64,000 bases of DNA from Allomuricauda sp. (GCF_028280385.1 NZ_JANQLX010000002.1:1-64000); one strand, 5' to 3'. Shown: positions 40,817-51,275, numbered from the stretch's first letter. Program-made: numbers and translations. The notes: generated by a model from the letters alone, not told the origin.

Positions 40817-43219
40817 ATGAAAAATAACATTTTTTGCTTCTTTTGGATAGCCTTGATTGCGCCCATGGCCATTGCCCAAAACTTCGAAAAAGTCAAGGAT
40901 TACCAAAAGTTCAGCGGCTATTTCAATTTCTATTATGACGATGCCACCGACAAGATTTTTTTACAGGTGGACGACCTGGAAAAAGAGTTGCTCTATGTCT
41001 ACTCTCTAAGCAGTGGTATTGGCAGCAATGACATTGGCCTGGACAGGGGGCAATTGGGGAACGAACAAGTGGTCTTTTTCCGAAAAGCTGGTAATAAATT
41101 GTTGTTGGTACAGCCCAATATGACATTTAGGGCTTTAACGGACAATGAATTGGAGCGCAAGTCCGTGGAACAGGCCTTTGCCAAATCGGTGCTACATGGA
41201 TTTAAAATCGAAGAGGAGTATAAGGGCAGTTATTTGATAGACATTACGGATTTTTTAATGCGTGATGCCCATGGGGTTGCCCAAAGATTAAAAAGCACAC
41301 AGCAGGGCACTTACAGCCTGGATGTGTCCAAAAGTGCCTTGGCATTTGACCGTACCAGGGCATTTCCCAAAAATGTGGAGTTTGATGTGACTCTTACCTT
41401 TAAAGGAAACCCAACAGGTGACTGGATAAGATCAGTAGCTCCCAATCCATCCTTGGTGACCGTGGCACAGCATCATTCCTTTATAGAGCTACCGGATGAT
41501 GCTTATGAAAAAAGGGAATACGACCCCAGAAGTGGCTCGTACCCTTTTGCCTATTTTGATTATGCAACCCCGGTTCAGGAGCCCATTTTAAAGAGATTTG
41601 TAACCCGACATCGTTTAAAAAAGAAAAATCCCAATGCAGATGTTAGTGAAGCCGTGGAACCCATTGTGTATTATTTGGACAATGGGACCCCGGAACCTGT
41701 TCGTTCAGCATTATTGGACGGAGGCAGATGGTGGAACCAAGCCTTTGAGGCCATTGGTTATAAAGATGCGTTTCAGCTCAAAATTTTACCGGATGATGCC
41801 GACCCTATGGATGTCAGGTATAACGTAATTCAATGGGTACATCGGTCTACTCGGGGTTGGAGCTACGGCATGAGCGTTACCGACCCGAGAACTGGAGAAA
41901 TAATCAAAGGTCATGTAAGTTTGGGAAGTCTGCGTATTCGCCAAGATTTTTTGATTGCTCAGGCGTTGATGAACAAACCTTTTGCGGAAAGGGACGACAA
42001 CTATCAACCTATGTTGGAAATGGCCTTGGCACGGATCAGGCAGCTATCGGCCCATGAAATTGGGCACACCTTGGGATTTGCCCACAATTTTGCCGCCAGC
42101 ACCAACAACAGGGCCTCCGTTATGGATTATCCACATCCGCAGTTTGAACTGAAGGACGGGAACATTGATTTTTCAAATGCCTATGATACGGGTATTGGGG
42201 AATGGGACAAGGTAACCGTGGCTTATTCCTACGCGGATTTTCCGAACGGTGCAGATGAAAAGGAAGGCTTGAATGCCATTTTGAAAAAGGCACAGGATGA
42301 TGGACTTCGCTATATTTCTGACCAGGATGCACGACCAAGAGGAGGTGCCCATGCCCTGGCACACCTTTGGGACAATGGCAAAAATGCTTCCCAAGAATTG
42401 GAAAAAGTACTGGAAATAAGAAGTACGGCCATACATAATTTTAGCATGGACAATGTACGCACGGGCGAACCCAATTCTGTATTGGAAGATGTGTTTGCTC
42501 CCTTGTATTTTTTCCATAGATACCAGACCGAGGCTGTTACAAAATTGGTGGGCGGATTGGATTACAACTACGCTACAAAAGGTGACGGTCAGCATGCCGT
42601 GAACACCATAAACGTGGCCACTCAGGAAAATGCCCTGAAAACAGCTCTAAAAACATTGGATGCCGCAGTGATTGCAATTCCATCGGAAAAACTGCAACTT
42701 TTTCCTCCTCGGGCCATTGGCTATGGAAAATCCCGAGAATCCTTTAAAGGTAGGACCGGGGTTAGTTTTGATGCACTTTCGGCTGCTGAAACAGCATCAG
42801 ATATGACATTGGGTCTTCTATTGCATCCAGAAAGGGCCTCTCGCCTGGTACAACAAAAGAGTTTAGATAAAAACCAACTGGGATTGGAAGCTGTTTTGGA
42901 ATCCACACTGGAAAATACCTTTGGAAAGACCCATAAAGATGCTTACCTGCAGGAGGTTCAACAGACCATCAATTTTAGGGTGATGTACCATCTTATGAAT
43001 CTGGCGGCACATACAGAAGTACATCCCCAGGTGAATGCCCTGGCATTTGATGCATTAAGAAATCTAAGAGCTACCTTATTGGGATCCGGCAAAAGCCCAA
43101 TTTCAGCGGAATTGGTACGGCGTATAGACGATTTTATCAAGGCCCCCGCGAAATTCAAGCTTATTTCGGTTCCTAAGATTCCAGATGGTTCACCCATTGG
43201 AATGGATTGCATGAACTAA
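40817..43219 (+). CDS. Secreted zinc-dependent metalloprotease (DUF5117/DUF5118 type)
   Basis: 800 residues from ATG 40817, which starts a signal peptide (MKNNIFCFFWIALIAPMAIAQ). The extended zinc motif HEIGHTLGFAH gives H413, E414, H417 and H423, i.e. a metzincin-like arrangement. The architecture matches the large Bacteroidota family with DUF5118, DUF5117 and a C-terminal metallopeptidase region. Probably digests extracellular or periplasmic protein. It lies 10 bases upstream of the threonine aldolase gene. Confidence 0.9.
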   Translation: MKNNIFCFFWIALIAPMAIAQNFEKVKDYQKFSGYFNFYYDDATDKIFLQVDDLEKELLYVYSLSSGIGSNDIGLDRGQLGNEQVVFFRKAGNKLLLVQPNMTFRALTDNELERKSVEQAFAKSVLHGFKIEEEYKGSYLIDITDFLMRDAHGVAQRLKSTQQGTYSLDVSKSALAFDRTRAFPKNVEFDVTLTFKGNPTGDWIRSVAPNPSLVTVAQHHSFIELPDDAYEKREYDPRSGSYPFAYFDYATPVQEPILKRFVTRHRLKKKNPNADVSEAVEPIVYYLDNGTPEPVRSALLDGGRWWNQAFEAIGYKDAFQLKILPDDADPMDVRYNVIQWVHRSTRGWSYGMSVTDPRTGEIIKGHVSLGSLRIRQDFLIAQALMNKPFAERDDNYQPMLEMALARIRQLSAHEIGHTLGFAHNFAASTNNRASVMDYPHPQFELKDGNIDFSNAYDTGIGEWDKVTVAYSYADFPNGADEKEGLNAILKKAQDDGLRYISDQDARPRGGAHALAHLWDNGKNASQELEKVLEIRSTAIHNFSMDNVRTGEPNSVLEDVFAPLYFFHRYQTEAVTKLVGGLDYNYATKGDGQHAVNTINVATQENALKTALKTLDAAVIAIPSEKLQLFPPRAIGYGKSRESFKGRTGVSFDALSAAETASDMTLGLLLHPERASRLVQQKSLDKNQLGLEAVLESTLENTFGKTHKDAYLQEVQQTINFRVMYHLMNLAAHTEVHPQVNALAFDALRNLRATLLGSGKSPISAELVRRIDDFIKAPAKFKLISVPKIPDGSPIGMDCMN

Positions 43220-43229
43220 AACAGGTGGG

Positions 43230-44255
43230 ATGGAAATCAATTTAATTAGTGACACGGTCACTAGACCAACCCCTGGCATGTTGGAAGCCATGATGACGGC
43301 AAAAGTAGGGGATGATGTGTTCAAGAATGACCCTAGTGTTAACGCTTTGGAGGAAAAAGTGGCCAAGTTTTTTGGTATGGAAGCCTCCCTGTTCTTTCCC
43401 AGTGGTTCCATGGCCAACCAAACAGCTATCAAACTGCACACGCAACCTGGGGAACAGTTGATTTGCGATAAATATGCCCATGTTTTCAATTATGAAGGAG
43501 GCGGGGCAAGCTTTAATAGCGGGGTTTCCTGCAAGCTGGTGGATGGTCATCGGGGGATGATGACAGCGGAACAAGTAGAAGCATCCGTAAATCCACCTGA
43601 TTTTTACCATAGCCCTTTAACCACCTTGGTCTGTATTGAAAACACAACCAATAAAGGCGGAGGTGCTTGCTGGGATTTTGCCGAACTGGAAAAAATAGGG
43701 GGTGTCTGTAAAGAACACAACCTCAATTATCATTTGGATGGGGCCCGACTGTGGAACGCTTTGGTGGCCAAAAACGAGAACCCGAAAGACTATGGAAGCC
43801 TATTTCAGACCATCAGCGTATGCTTTAGTAAGGGTCTGGGCTGTCCGGTGGGCTCTGTATTGGTAGGGAGCCGGGAAATGATGGACAAAGCATTGAGAAT
43901 CCGCAAAATTTTGGGCGGGGGTATGCGGCAATCCGGATTTTTGGCCGCGGCGGCCAGCTATGCGTTGGACCACCATGTGGACAGACTTGCGGAAGATCAT
44001 ATCAAGGCCAAGGAAATTGGCCAAGTACTCCAACAGATGAAAGGAGTAAAAACAGTGGAGCCCATTGAGACCAATATCATCATCTTTGAATTGGATGAAT
44101 CAATAATGTCTTCTGAACATTTTCTTGAAAAACTTGCAGAAAACGGTATCTCCATCATAGGAATGGGGCAGGGTAAACTGCGTATGGTAACCCATATGGA
44201 CTATACGCAAGACATGCACTCCAAAGTCTTGGAAGTGCTCCAAAAAATAGGTTAA
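43230..44255 (+). CDS. Low-specificity L-threonine aldolase
   Basis: 341 residues, PLP-dependent fold type I. The start EINLISDTVTRPTPGMLEAM is typical, as are HLDGARLWNA and SVCFSKGLGCPVGS with the cofactor lysine K201. It cleaves L-threonine and L-allo-threonine to glycine and acetaldehyde. Only 10 bases follow the metalloprotease stop, so co-transcription is likely. Confidence 0.93.
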   Translation: MEINLISDTVTRPTPGMLEAMMTAKVGDDVFKNDPSVNALEEKVAKFFGMEASLFFPSGSMANQTAIKLHTQPGEQLICDKYAHVFNYEGGGASFNSGVSCKLVDGHRGMMTAEQVEASVNPPDFYHSPLTTLVCIENTTNKGGGACWDFAELEKIGGVCKEHNLNYHLDGARLWNALVAKNENPKDYGSLFQTISVCFSKGLGCPVGSVLVGSREMMDKALRIRKILGGGMRQSGFLAAAASYALDHHVDRLAEDHIKAKEIGQVLQQMKGVKTVEPIETNIIIFELDESIMSSEHFLEKLAENGISIIGMGQGKLRMVTHMDYTQDMHSKVLEVLQKIG

Positions 44256-44263
44256 AACCAGAT

Positions 44264-44590
44264 TTACTTGAACAAGGAATCCATTCCAGGAATGTTGGGC
44301 ATTCCCTCTTTGGCAACAGCGGCCAGCTCCGTTTCATTGATGTTGGTGGCCTTGTCTATGGCTTTGTTTATTGCAAGAATCAAATAATCCTCCAATTGCT
44401 CCTTGTCCTCAAGTAGACTATCATCTATTGTAATGGACTTTAGTTCCCGGTTAGCGGTTATGGTAACTTTCACCAGTCCATCAGCAGATTGTTCATCAAC
44501 CAAAACCGTATGAAGACGTTCCTTGGTCTGTTTTACTTTTTCTTGGGTCTCTTTGAGCTTCCCCATCATTCCCATAAAATCTCCAAACAT
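44264..44590 (-). CDS. YbaB/EbfC family nucleoid-associated protein
   Basis: 108 residues, usual length. [19 protein letters not shown] at the start and [17 protein letters not shown] in the middle are typical of YbaB dimers that bind DNA. The -7 box (TACTTTTG) is at 44619-44626. In many bacteria the gene sits by dnaX-recR; here it does not. Confidence 0.9.
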   Translation of the reverse strand: MFGDFMGMMGKLKETQEKVKQTKERLHTVLVDEQSADGLVKVTITANRELKSITIDDSLLEDKEQLEDYLILAINKAIDKATNINETELAAVAKEGMPNIPGMDSLFK

Positions 44591-44618
44591 GATGCAGTAT
44601 TATAGTATAAATTCTGCC

Positions 44619-44626
44619 CAAAAGTA
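44619..44626 (-). promoter_or_regulatory. -7 promoter box (TACTTTTG) of ybaB
   Basis: Minus-strand TAnnTTTG match, 28 bases before the ATG at 44590. Confidence 0.5.
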
Positions 44627-44650
44627 ATAATTTGGTAAAAACCAGGAGTA

Positions 44651-46789
44651 ATGAAACCGACAATCATAATACCGAAAGGTTTGCTGATATGCCTTATTTT
44701 TGCAGCCGCTTGTAAAATGGAAAAAGATACATCAATGGGCATACAACCGCCTGTGGCAAAAAAACACCCCGTCCAACTTGAAAAACATGGGGACATCCGA
44801 ACGGATGATTACTACTGGATGAACGATAGGGAAGATCAAGAAGTGTTGGATTATCTCAATGCTGAAAATGCCTATTATTCCAAGATGACCCAGCATACCA
44901 AGGAGTTTCAGGAGCGGTTGTTCCAGGAAATGAAATCACGTATCAAGGAAGATGATAATTCTGTGCCATATAAATATAATGGGTATTGGTACATCACTAG
45001 ATATGTAAAGGGAGGGGAGTATCCTTTGTACTCCAGAAAAAAGGAAAGCTTGGATGCGGAGGAGGAGCTCCTTTTTGACTGCAATGAAATGGCCAAGGAC
45101 CATGAGTTTTTTAATCTCCGCGGAGTATCCGTAAGCCCAGACAACACCATGGCATCCTTTGCCACAGATACGGTATCCAGGAGACAATATACCATTCAAG
45201 TAAAGAATTTGGAATCAGGGGAAATCCATTCGGACAAAATGGAGAATACCACTGGGAGTTCCGTGTGGAGCAACGATGGAAACTTCTTGTTTTATGCCAA
45301 AAAAGACCCGGTTACCCTTAGGGCCGATAAAATCTACAGACATCGTTTGGGGTCGGATTCCAAGGAGGATGTATTGGTCCACCACGAAAAGGATGTTACC
45401 TATAACACCTTTGTCTACAAAACAAAGTCCAAGAAATTTTTGGTCATTGGTTCAATAAGTACCTTGACCACGGAATACCAAATATTGGATGCTGACGATG
45501 CCGAAGGGGAATTCAGTGTATTTTCTCCAAGGACAAGAGGGGTGGAATATTCCATTTCCCATTATAACGGTAATTTTTACATATTGACCAACAAGGATGG
45601 GGCCACCAATTTTAAGTTGATGCAATCCAATGATGTGGATACCCATTCCGAGCATTGGAAGGAATTTATTGTCCATCGGGAGTATGTGCTGCTGGAGGAT
45701 GTTGAAATTTTTAAGGATTATTACGTGCTTTCAGAACGTGAGAATGGGTTGAATAGGCTCAAAATTTCACGTTGGGACGGGTCGGACGCCTATTATTTGC
45801 CTTTTGAGAGCGAAACCTATGTGGCTGGAAGCTCCATCAATGTTGAGTTTGACACCAAGAACTTCCGGTACTATTACAATGAGATGGGCGCTCCTTATGC
45901 CATTATAGATTTCAATATGGAGACCCGCACCAAAAAGATCCTAAAGGAACAAGAAGTGCTGGGAGGGCAATTTGACAAGACCAATTACCGGACCAAACGT
46001 GTTTGGGCCACTGCGCGAGACGGTGCAAAGGTCCCCATTTCCATGGTTTACCACAAAGATGTGGAATTGAAGGGCTCAAGCCCTATGCTGCAATACGCCT
46101 ATGGCTCCTATGGAAGCACTATTGACCCTTATTTTTCCACCATCAGATTGAGTTTATTGGATAGGGGGTTTATTTTTGCCATTTCCCATGTACGGGGAGG
46201 GGAATATTTGGGTAGGTCCTGGTATGAATCGGGCAAACTGCTCCAAAAGAAAAACACCTTTACGGATTTTATTGATTGCTCAAAATTTCTAATAGCCGAA
46301 AAATACACTTCCCCAGAGCATTTATATGCCAGTGGAGGCTCCGCAGGCGGACTTTTGATGGGTGCCATCATCAATATGGAACCAGAACTTTATAACGGCG
46401 TTATCGCTGCAGTTCCTTTTGTGGATGTGGTGACCACTATGTTGGATGATTCCATTCCGTTGACCACAGGGGAATACGATGAATGGGGAAATCCCAATGA
46501 AAAGGAGTATTATGACTATATGAAATCCTATTCCCCTTATGATAATGTGCGTCCAATGGCATACCCTAACCTTTATGTTTCCACAGGCTTGCACGATTCC
46601 CAGGTCCAATATTGGGAACCTGCCAAATGGGTCGCCAAATTAAGAGAGCTGAAAACTGATAAGAACCTTCTTTTTTTGGACACCAATATGGATGCAGGAC
46701 ATGGCGGTTCATCGGGCAGATTTGAGGCTTTGAGGGAAACAGCAAAGGAATACACCTTTATTTTGGATTTGGAAGGAAAAGTCCCTTAA
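44651..46789 (+). CDS. S9 family oligopeptidase (oligopeptidase B/prolyl oligopeptidase), lipoprotein
   Basis: 712 residues. Lipobox FAAAC (Cys21). An N-terminal beta-propeller precedes the alpha/beta-hydrolase domain, with Ser564 in GGSAGG, Asp649 in [11 protein letters not shown] and His684 in DAGHGG. The pattern is closest to oligopeptidase B (PtrB), which cleaves after basic residues, though prolyl specificity cannot be excluded. Its lipid anchor puts it outside the cytoplasm. Confidence 0.9.
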   Translation: MKPTIIIPKGLLICLIFAAACKMEKDTSMGIQPPVAKKHPVQLEKHGDIRTDDYYWMNDREDQEVLDYLNAENAYYSKMTQHTKEFQERLFQEMKSRIKEDDNSVPYKYNGYWYITRYVKGGEYPLYSRKKESLDAEEELLFDCNEMAKDHEFFNLRGVSVSPDNTMASFATDTVSRRQYTIQVKNLESGEIHSDKMENTTGSSVWSNDGNFLFYAKKDPVTLRADKIYRHRLGSDSKEDVLVHHEKDVTYNTFVYKTKSKKFLVIGSISTLTTEYQILDADDAEGEFSVFSPRTRGVEYSISHYNGNFYILTNKDGATNFKLMQSNDVDTHSEHWKEFIVHREYVLLEDVEIFKDYYVLSERENGLNRLKISRWDGSDAYYLPFESETYVAGSSINVEFDTKNFRYYYNEMGAPYAIIDFNMETRTKKILKEQEVLGGQFDKTNYRTKRVWATARDGAKVPISMVYHKDVELKGSSPMLQYAYGSYGSTIDPYFSTIRLSLLDRGFIFAISHVRGGEYLGRSWYESGKLLQKKNTFTDFIDCSKFLIAEKYTSPEHLYASGGSAGGLLMGAIINMEPELYNGVIAAVPFVDVVTTMLDDSIPLTTGEYDEWGNPNEKEYYDYMKSYSPYDNVRPMAYPNLYVSTGLHDSQVQYWEPAKWVAKLRELKTDKNLLFLDTNMDAGHGGSSGRFEALRETAKEYTFILDLEGKVP

Positions 46790-46801
46790 AATAAAAAATA
46801 C

Positions 46802-46841
46802 TATTTTTGTCCCGGATAAAAAGTTGACCAACCCAACTTTT
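46802..46841 (+). promoter_or_regulatory. -7 box and leader hairpin of the cysteine-synthase-like gene
   Basis: TATTTTTG (46802-46809) is an exact -7 match. The predicted leader of about 50 bases contains a hairpin: AAAAGTTG (46819-46826) pairs with CAACTTTT (46834-46841). Confidence 0.45.
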
Positions 46842-46862
46842 GCCCCTTACCTAAACCCAGTT

Positions 46863-47903
46863 ATGAAAAAACAGATAAGTGCGTATAGCAATATTCTTGA
46901 ATTAATTGGAAATACCCCCCTCGTTAAGCTTAACAAAATTGCCGAGCCCCTTTCCGGGAATTTCTATGCCAAGGTAGAGGCCTTTAATCCAGGGCATTCG
47001 TCCAAGGATAGGATTGCAGCCTATATTATTGAGGAAGCGGAGCGCAAGGGAATCCTAAAACCAGGGAGCACCATTATAGAGACTACTTCTGGAAATACCG
47101 GATTCAGCTTGTCCATGGTGAGCATTGTCAAAGGTTATAAGTGTGTTTTGGCCGTTAGTTCCAAATCATCCCCTGATAAAATCGATATGTTACGATCCAT
47201 GGGTGCCAAAGTCTATGTGTGCCCAGCGCACGTTAGCGCAGATGATCCAAGGTCGTATTACGAAGTGGCCAAACGCTTGCACAAAGAGACAAAGAACTCC
47301 ATTTATATCAATCAGTATTTTAATGAGCTTAATATTGAGGCCCATTACAACACCACTGGTCCGGAAATTTGGAACCAGACCAATGGGAAAATCACCCATT
47401 TGGTGGCTTGTAGCGGAACGGGAGGAACAATTTCCGGTATTGCACGCTATTTAAAGGAACAAAATCCTGAAGTCAAGATATTGGGCGTGGATGCTTATGG
47501 TTCAGTGTTGAAAAAATACCATGAGACGGGGGAGTTCGATCATAATGAAGTATATCCATATCGTATAGAAGGTCTGGGCAAGAATCTGATTCCGCATGCC
47601 ACGGATTTTAATTGTATAGACCGATACATCAAGGTCACAGACGGTGAAAGTGCCCATATGGCCCGAAAAATTGCCCATACTGAAGGAATGTTTGTGGGAT
47701 ATACCAGCGGAGCGGCCATGCAGGCCCTATATCAGTTGAACACCCAGGGCGAGTTTACCGAGGACAGTAACGTGGTGGTTATCTTCCCGGATCACGGTTC
47801 CAGGTACATGAGCAAGGTCTACAGCAATGAATGGATGGAAAACCAAGGTTTCTTTGATATTCAGAACGCTGATATGCCTGAAAAGGTAGAGTATATTAAA
47901 TAA
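46863..47903 (+). CDS. PLP-dependent cysteine synthase/cystathionine beta-synthase-like enzyme
   Basis: 346 residues from ATG 46863; a TTG at 46824 would lie in the leader hairpin. Fold type II PLP enzyme: [14 protein letters not shown] at the start, [12 protein letters not shown] with the cofactor lysine, TSGNTGFS, and GTGGTISG as the phosphate-binding loop. It could be an ordinary cysteine synthase, a cystathionine beta-synthase, or a cysteate synthase (phosphoserine plus sulfite). The next gene encodes an alpha-oxoamine synthase, so a cysteate role in sulfonolipid synthesis is possible but unproven. A strong terminator separates them. Confidence 0.85.
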   Translation: MKKQISAYSNILELIGNTPLVKLNKIAEPLSGNFYAKVEAFNPGHSSKDRIAAYIIEEAERKGILKPGSTIIETTSGNTGFSLSMVSIVKGYKCVLAVSSKSSPDKIDMLRSMGAKVYVCPAHVSADDPRSYYEVAKRLHKETKNSIYINQYFNELNIEAHYNTTGPEIWNQTNGKITHLVACSGTGGTISGIARYLKEQNPEVKILGVDAYGSVLKKYHETGEFDHNEVYPYRIEGLGKNLIPHATDFNCIDRYIKVTDGESAHMARKIAHTEGMFVGYTSGAAMQALYQLNTQGEFTEDSNVVVIFPDHGSRYMSKVYSNEWMENQGFFDIQNADMPEKVEYIK

Positions 47904-47926
47904 GAAAGAATTTTTTTAAATATCTG

Positions 47927-47957
47927 AACGGCAATGGGATACATTGCCGTTTTTTTA
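47927..47957 (+). terminator. Rho-independent terminator after the cysteine-synthase-like gene
   Basis: AACGGCAATG/CATTGCCGTT with loop GGATA and seven Ts. Confidence 0.88.
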
Positions 47958-47970
47958 TGTGCCCCATTCA

Positions 47971-48002
47971 TTGTGCGGGCTAGGCAAAAATATCTATTTT
48001 TG
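47971..48002 (+). promoter_or_regulatory. Promoter of the alpha-oxoamine synthase gene (TTG, 21 bases, TATTTTTG)
   Basis: TTG 47971-47973 and TATTTTTG 47995-48002; the ATG follows 23 bases later. Confidence 0.62.
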
Positions 48003-48025
48003 CAGTTGAATCAAATATAAGGTAG

Positions 48026-49285
48026 ATGAGAGATTTGTTTGATAGAATCATTGAGAATAAAGGGCCTTTGGGAAAATGGGCATCGCAGGCAGAAGGGTAT
48101 TTTGTATTCCCAAAATTGGAAGGTCCCATCTCCAATAGAATGAAGTTCCAGGGAAAGGATGTAATTACATGGAGTATCAATGATTATCTAGGGTTGGCCA
48201 ATCTACCCGAAATTAAACAAGTGGATGGGGATGCTGCTTATGAACATGGTTCGGCCTATCCGATGGGCGCCCGTATGATGAGTGGGCACACCGACTATCA
48301 CGAGCAACTCGAGCAAGAACTTGCCGCTTTTGTAAATAAAGAAGCTGCCTATTTGCTAAACTTTGGTTATCAAGGATTTATGTCCGTAATAGATGCTTTG
48401 GTATCCAAGGATGACATCATCGTTTACGATGTGGATTGCCATGCATGTATCATTGATGGGGTTCGACTTCATATGGGCAAGCGCTTCACCTTTAAGCACA
48501 ATGATGCGGAAAGCTTGGAGAAAAACCTGGAAAGGGCCACAAAACTGGCGGCGGAAACCGGCGGCGGAATCCTGGTGATTTCTGAAGGTGTTTTTGGAAT
48601 GCGGGGAGAGCAAGGTATCCTCAAGGAAATTGTAGCACTTAAAAAGAAATTCAAGTTTAGATTATTGGTAGACGATGCCCACGGCTTTGGAACCTTGGGA
48701 AAAACAGGTGCCGGAGCAGGCGAGGAGCAAGGTGTACAGGACCAAATAGACGTGTATTTGGCCACTTTCGCCAAGTCTATGGCCAGCATTGGTGCCTTTG
48801 TAGCAGCCGATAAAGAAATTATAGAATACTTAAAATACAATCTGCGTTCCCAAATGTTCGCAAAGTCCCTTCCCATGATTTATGTAAAGGGCGCGCTAAA
48901 GAGATTGGACATGCTTAGAAACCGACCTGAGCTTAAGGCAAAGCTTTGGGAGAATGTAAATGCACTCCAAAATGGTTTAAAAGAACGCGGTTTTGATATT
49001 GGGACCACCTCCAGCTGTGTTACTCCTGTGTATTTAAACGGTAGTATCCCAGAAGCCATGGCTTTGGTAAAGGATTTAAGGGAAAACTATGGAATATTCT
49101 GCTCCATTGTGGTATATCCTGTAATCCCCAAGGGATTGATTCTTCTAAGATTGATTCCAACAGCTACCCATACCATGGAGGATATCAAGGAGACCTTGGA
49201 TGCCTTCTCTGGTATTAGGGAGCGTTTGCAGAACGGTACCTACAAAAGATTGTCAGCCGCTGTGGCCGCTGCCATGGGTGAATAA
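48026..49285 (+). CDS. Alpha-oxoamine synthase (serine palmitoyltransferase / cysteate acyltransferase type)
   Basis: 419 residues, PLP fold type I. Conserved elements include WSINDYLGLANLPE, GSAYPMGARMMSGHTDYHEQLE, LVDDAHGFGTLGKTGAG and ATFAKSMASIGAF, where the lysine binds PLP. These enzymes condense an amino acid with an acyl thioester and release CO2. In Bacteroidota, close relatives make 3-ketosphinganine from serine, or the sulfonolipid (capnine) base from cysteate. Which substrate applies cannot be decided here; the neighbouring cysteine-synthase-like gene favours the second slightly. 2-amino-3-ketobutyrate ligase is a further alternative. Confidence 0.87.
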   Translation: MRDLFDRIIENKGPLGKWASQAEGYFVFPKLEGPISNRMKFQGKDVITWSINDYLGLANLPEIKQVDGDAAYEHGSAYPMGARMMSGHTDYHEQLEQELAAFVNKEAAYLLNFGYQGFMSVIDALVSKDDIIVYDVDCHACIIDGVRLHMGKRFTFKHNDAESLEKNLERATKLAAETGGGILVISEGVFGMRGEQGILKEIVALKKKFKFRLLVDDAHGFGTLGKTGAGAGEEQGVQDQIDVYLATFAKSMASIGAFVAADKEIIEYLKYNLRSQMFAKSLPMIYVKGALKRLDMLRNRPELKAKLWENVNALQNGLKERGFDIGTTSSCVTPVYLNGSIPEAMALVKDLRENYGIFCSIVVYPVIPKGLILLRLIPTATHTMEDIKETLDAFSGIRERLQNGTYKRLSAAVAAAMGE

Positions 49286-50362
49286 TCAATTTATATGTTG
49301 CATTCGTAAACGCGTATCCCTTTTGAATAGGGAGTAGGCAGTTTTGTTCAGTTTTTTGGTGGAAACGGCCTTCCACCTGGACATATTTTCCTCAAAATCA
49401 TTCTGAAACAACAAAATGGATAGATGGTGTATGACCCTATAATTGGCCAAGGGATGGGGGTTTGTGCTTTCCGGATTCGCATTGGAGGTAAAATGTGCGA
49501 TCAGGTCAAAAAGCGATTCTTCTGCCAAACTCAGTTCCGATAATTTGGCCCTATACTCCAAATCAACACTTTTGAGCTCTGGAAATTTTTGTTTGTCCAA
49601 AAAATGACGGCCTTCATGCGCCAAATAGCTTATTCTAAAGTTTTCGCTTTCCAGATCATAAGCATCCTCAACACAATAAATGACATCTTCCGTGGCCCAG
49701 CCCCCTGGATAATATTTACCTAGGGTGGCATATTCTTCCCATCCCAAAGTGACAAAGTCCTGCATAAAAACCACTTTGACGGTTAGTTTCTCTTTTTGAA
49801 TTTTAAAGGTGTAGGTTGTGTCCCTCTGTTTGTTCCATACCAATAGATCATAAATATTACCGGTCTTTCCCACTTGCGATGTGGTATGGTATCCTTGTTC
49901 CCGGATGTAATCCGCTAGGACTTGACCAAGATTGTTTGGTGAAATCTGTAAATTTTTGGCCGCATCATAGTTGGATGTAAGAAATGAGATGGCGTTTTGG
50001 CCCATGGAACGTTCAAAATTCTCATCGGGATGAAGCAATGCTTCCCTCCAGTAATCCCTAAAGATGACATGGAGATCATGAATACGGGAGGATTTGGTCT
50101 TTAAATAGTCTGATGTATCGGTTTCCCACTTAAATCTTTTTTCAAACTGATTCTTAAATTCCAAATCGGTTGAATCCAAGGAGCCCATATTCACTTCCAA
50201 CAAGGGTAGGGCGGCTTTTACATTGCCATCCAAGCAATGGGAATATATCTTGTCGTAATGTATCGTTTCTAAGGGTGTCCCTTTTTCCTGGGCTGTAATG
50301 AGCAATGGTGCAGCCATTGCCAAAGACCAAAGTGCTATTATTGAACGTGAAGTTTTTTGCAT
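49286..50362 (-). CDS. Exported putative zinc metallopeptidase (HEGRH), unknown family
   Basis: 358 residues with a signal peptide ending ALLITAQ-like (about 1-25). The helical first half has no recognised domain. SYLAHEGRHFLD contains HExxH (H249, E250, H253), and 16 residues later LEYRAKLSEL supplies E269, which could be the third ligand of a gluzincin. The spacing is short for that clan. Its stop directly abuts the convergent acyltransferase stop. Confidence 0.7.
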   Translation of the reverse strand: MQKTSRSIIALWSLAMAAPLLITAQEKGTPLETIHYDKIYSHCLDGNVKAALPLLEVNMGSLDSTDLEFKNQFEKRFKWETDTSDYLKTKSSRIHDLHVIFRDYWREALLHPDENFERSMGQNAISFLTSNYDAAKNLQISPNNLGQVLADYIREQGYHTTSQVGKTGNIYDLLVWNKQRDTTYTFKIQKEKLTVKVVFMQDFVTLGWEEYATLGKYYPGGWATEDVIYCVEDAYDLESENFRISYLAHEGRHFLDKQKFPELKSVDLEYRAKLSELSLAEESLFDLIAHFTSNANPESTNPHPLANYRVIHHLSILLFQNDFEENMSRWKAVSTKKLNKTAYSLFKRDTRLRMQHIN

Positions 50363-50417
50363 GGAGTTCGTTTTTCTCCAAAACTATCTCCATTGGTTTT
50401 AGCAAAATAGCACGAGA

Positions 50418-51218
50418 TTAACTATTTAGTGTCTTTTTAAATTTAGAAGGGGGGAGGCCATAATACGATTTGAACGAACGGATAAAATGGGAGTCATCAT
50501 AAAAACCGGTTTCAAAAGCAACCTCACCCACACTTTTGTTCTGCCTGAGCAACAGCTGCAAGGCTCGGTTCATTTTAATTTCCAGCTGGTATTCCCCAAT
50601 GGTGCGCCCCTTTTTTTCCTTAAAAGCCCTGGCCAGGTACACGGGATGCACAAAAACACGCTCTGAAAGACTCTGAAGGGAATGGAACTTTGAGAGTTCA
50701 TCCTGGAGGATGCTCGTAACATCCTTTACCCATCTAACATTGCCCACCAAAGGCTTTTGAACGGATATCCCACCATACCAATCGTAAATATATTCAAGCG
50801 CCACATCCATATGGATGGAGCCAGTTTTGAGGTGATATAGCAATTTATAGAGTGATGGATGCCCGTTGGCCTTGATTTTGGATTGCAACAAATGGGATGG
50901 CAAGGCATTGCCCTTGATCTCAAACCAATTGGGCTTGAATTCAATATTAAAACATTTGCCCTCTACGGCCTCAAAGGAGTTCTGATGATCATATCCATGA
51001 GGTCTAAACAAGACTTCCCCAGCCTCAATCCGTTGGGTAGCATGCGCATTTCGTTCCCAATAACTGCCTGCAAACAATAAGCTTAAATAGGCATTTTCAT
51101 GATGGTGGCTTTCTATGTGGGTCTCCTTGTCGTACGTTGTAATGCAAAGTTTTACATGGTCATTTTCCATGGAATTCAAAGTGGTTCCAAAGTATTCGCC
51201 ACTGGCCAAACTTTTCAT
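50418..51218 (-). CDS. AraC family transcriptional regulator
   Basis: 266 residues from ATG 51218 (51260 is an alternative). Cupin-type sensor N-terminus with HIESHHHENAYLSLLFAGSY and a C-terminal AraC domain: LQSLSERVFVHPVYLARAF and SVGEVAFETGFYDDSHFIRSF. The target is unknown; the flanking genes on the same strand encode the HEGRH protein and an alpha/beta hydrolase. Confidence 0.88.
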   Translation of the reverse strand: MKSLASGEYFGTTLNSMENDHVKLCITTYDKETHIESHHHENAYLSLLFAGSYWERNAHATQRIEAGEVLFRPHGYDHQNSFEAVEGKCFNIEFKPNWFEIKGNALPSHLLQSKIKANGHPSLYKLLYHLKTGSIHMDVALEYIYDWYGGISVQKPLVGNVRWVKDVTSILQDELSKFHSLQSLSERVFVHPVYLARAFKEKKGRTIGEYQLEIKMNRALQLLLRQNKSVGEVAFETGFYDDSHFIRSFKSYYGLPPSKFKKTLNS

Positions 51219-51275
51219 AATACTGTCCTTTCTATATAAATAGACCCAATAATGGTGCAAATGTTACAACCCAGA

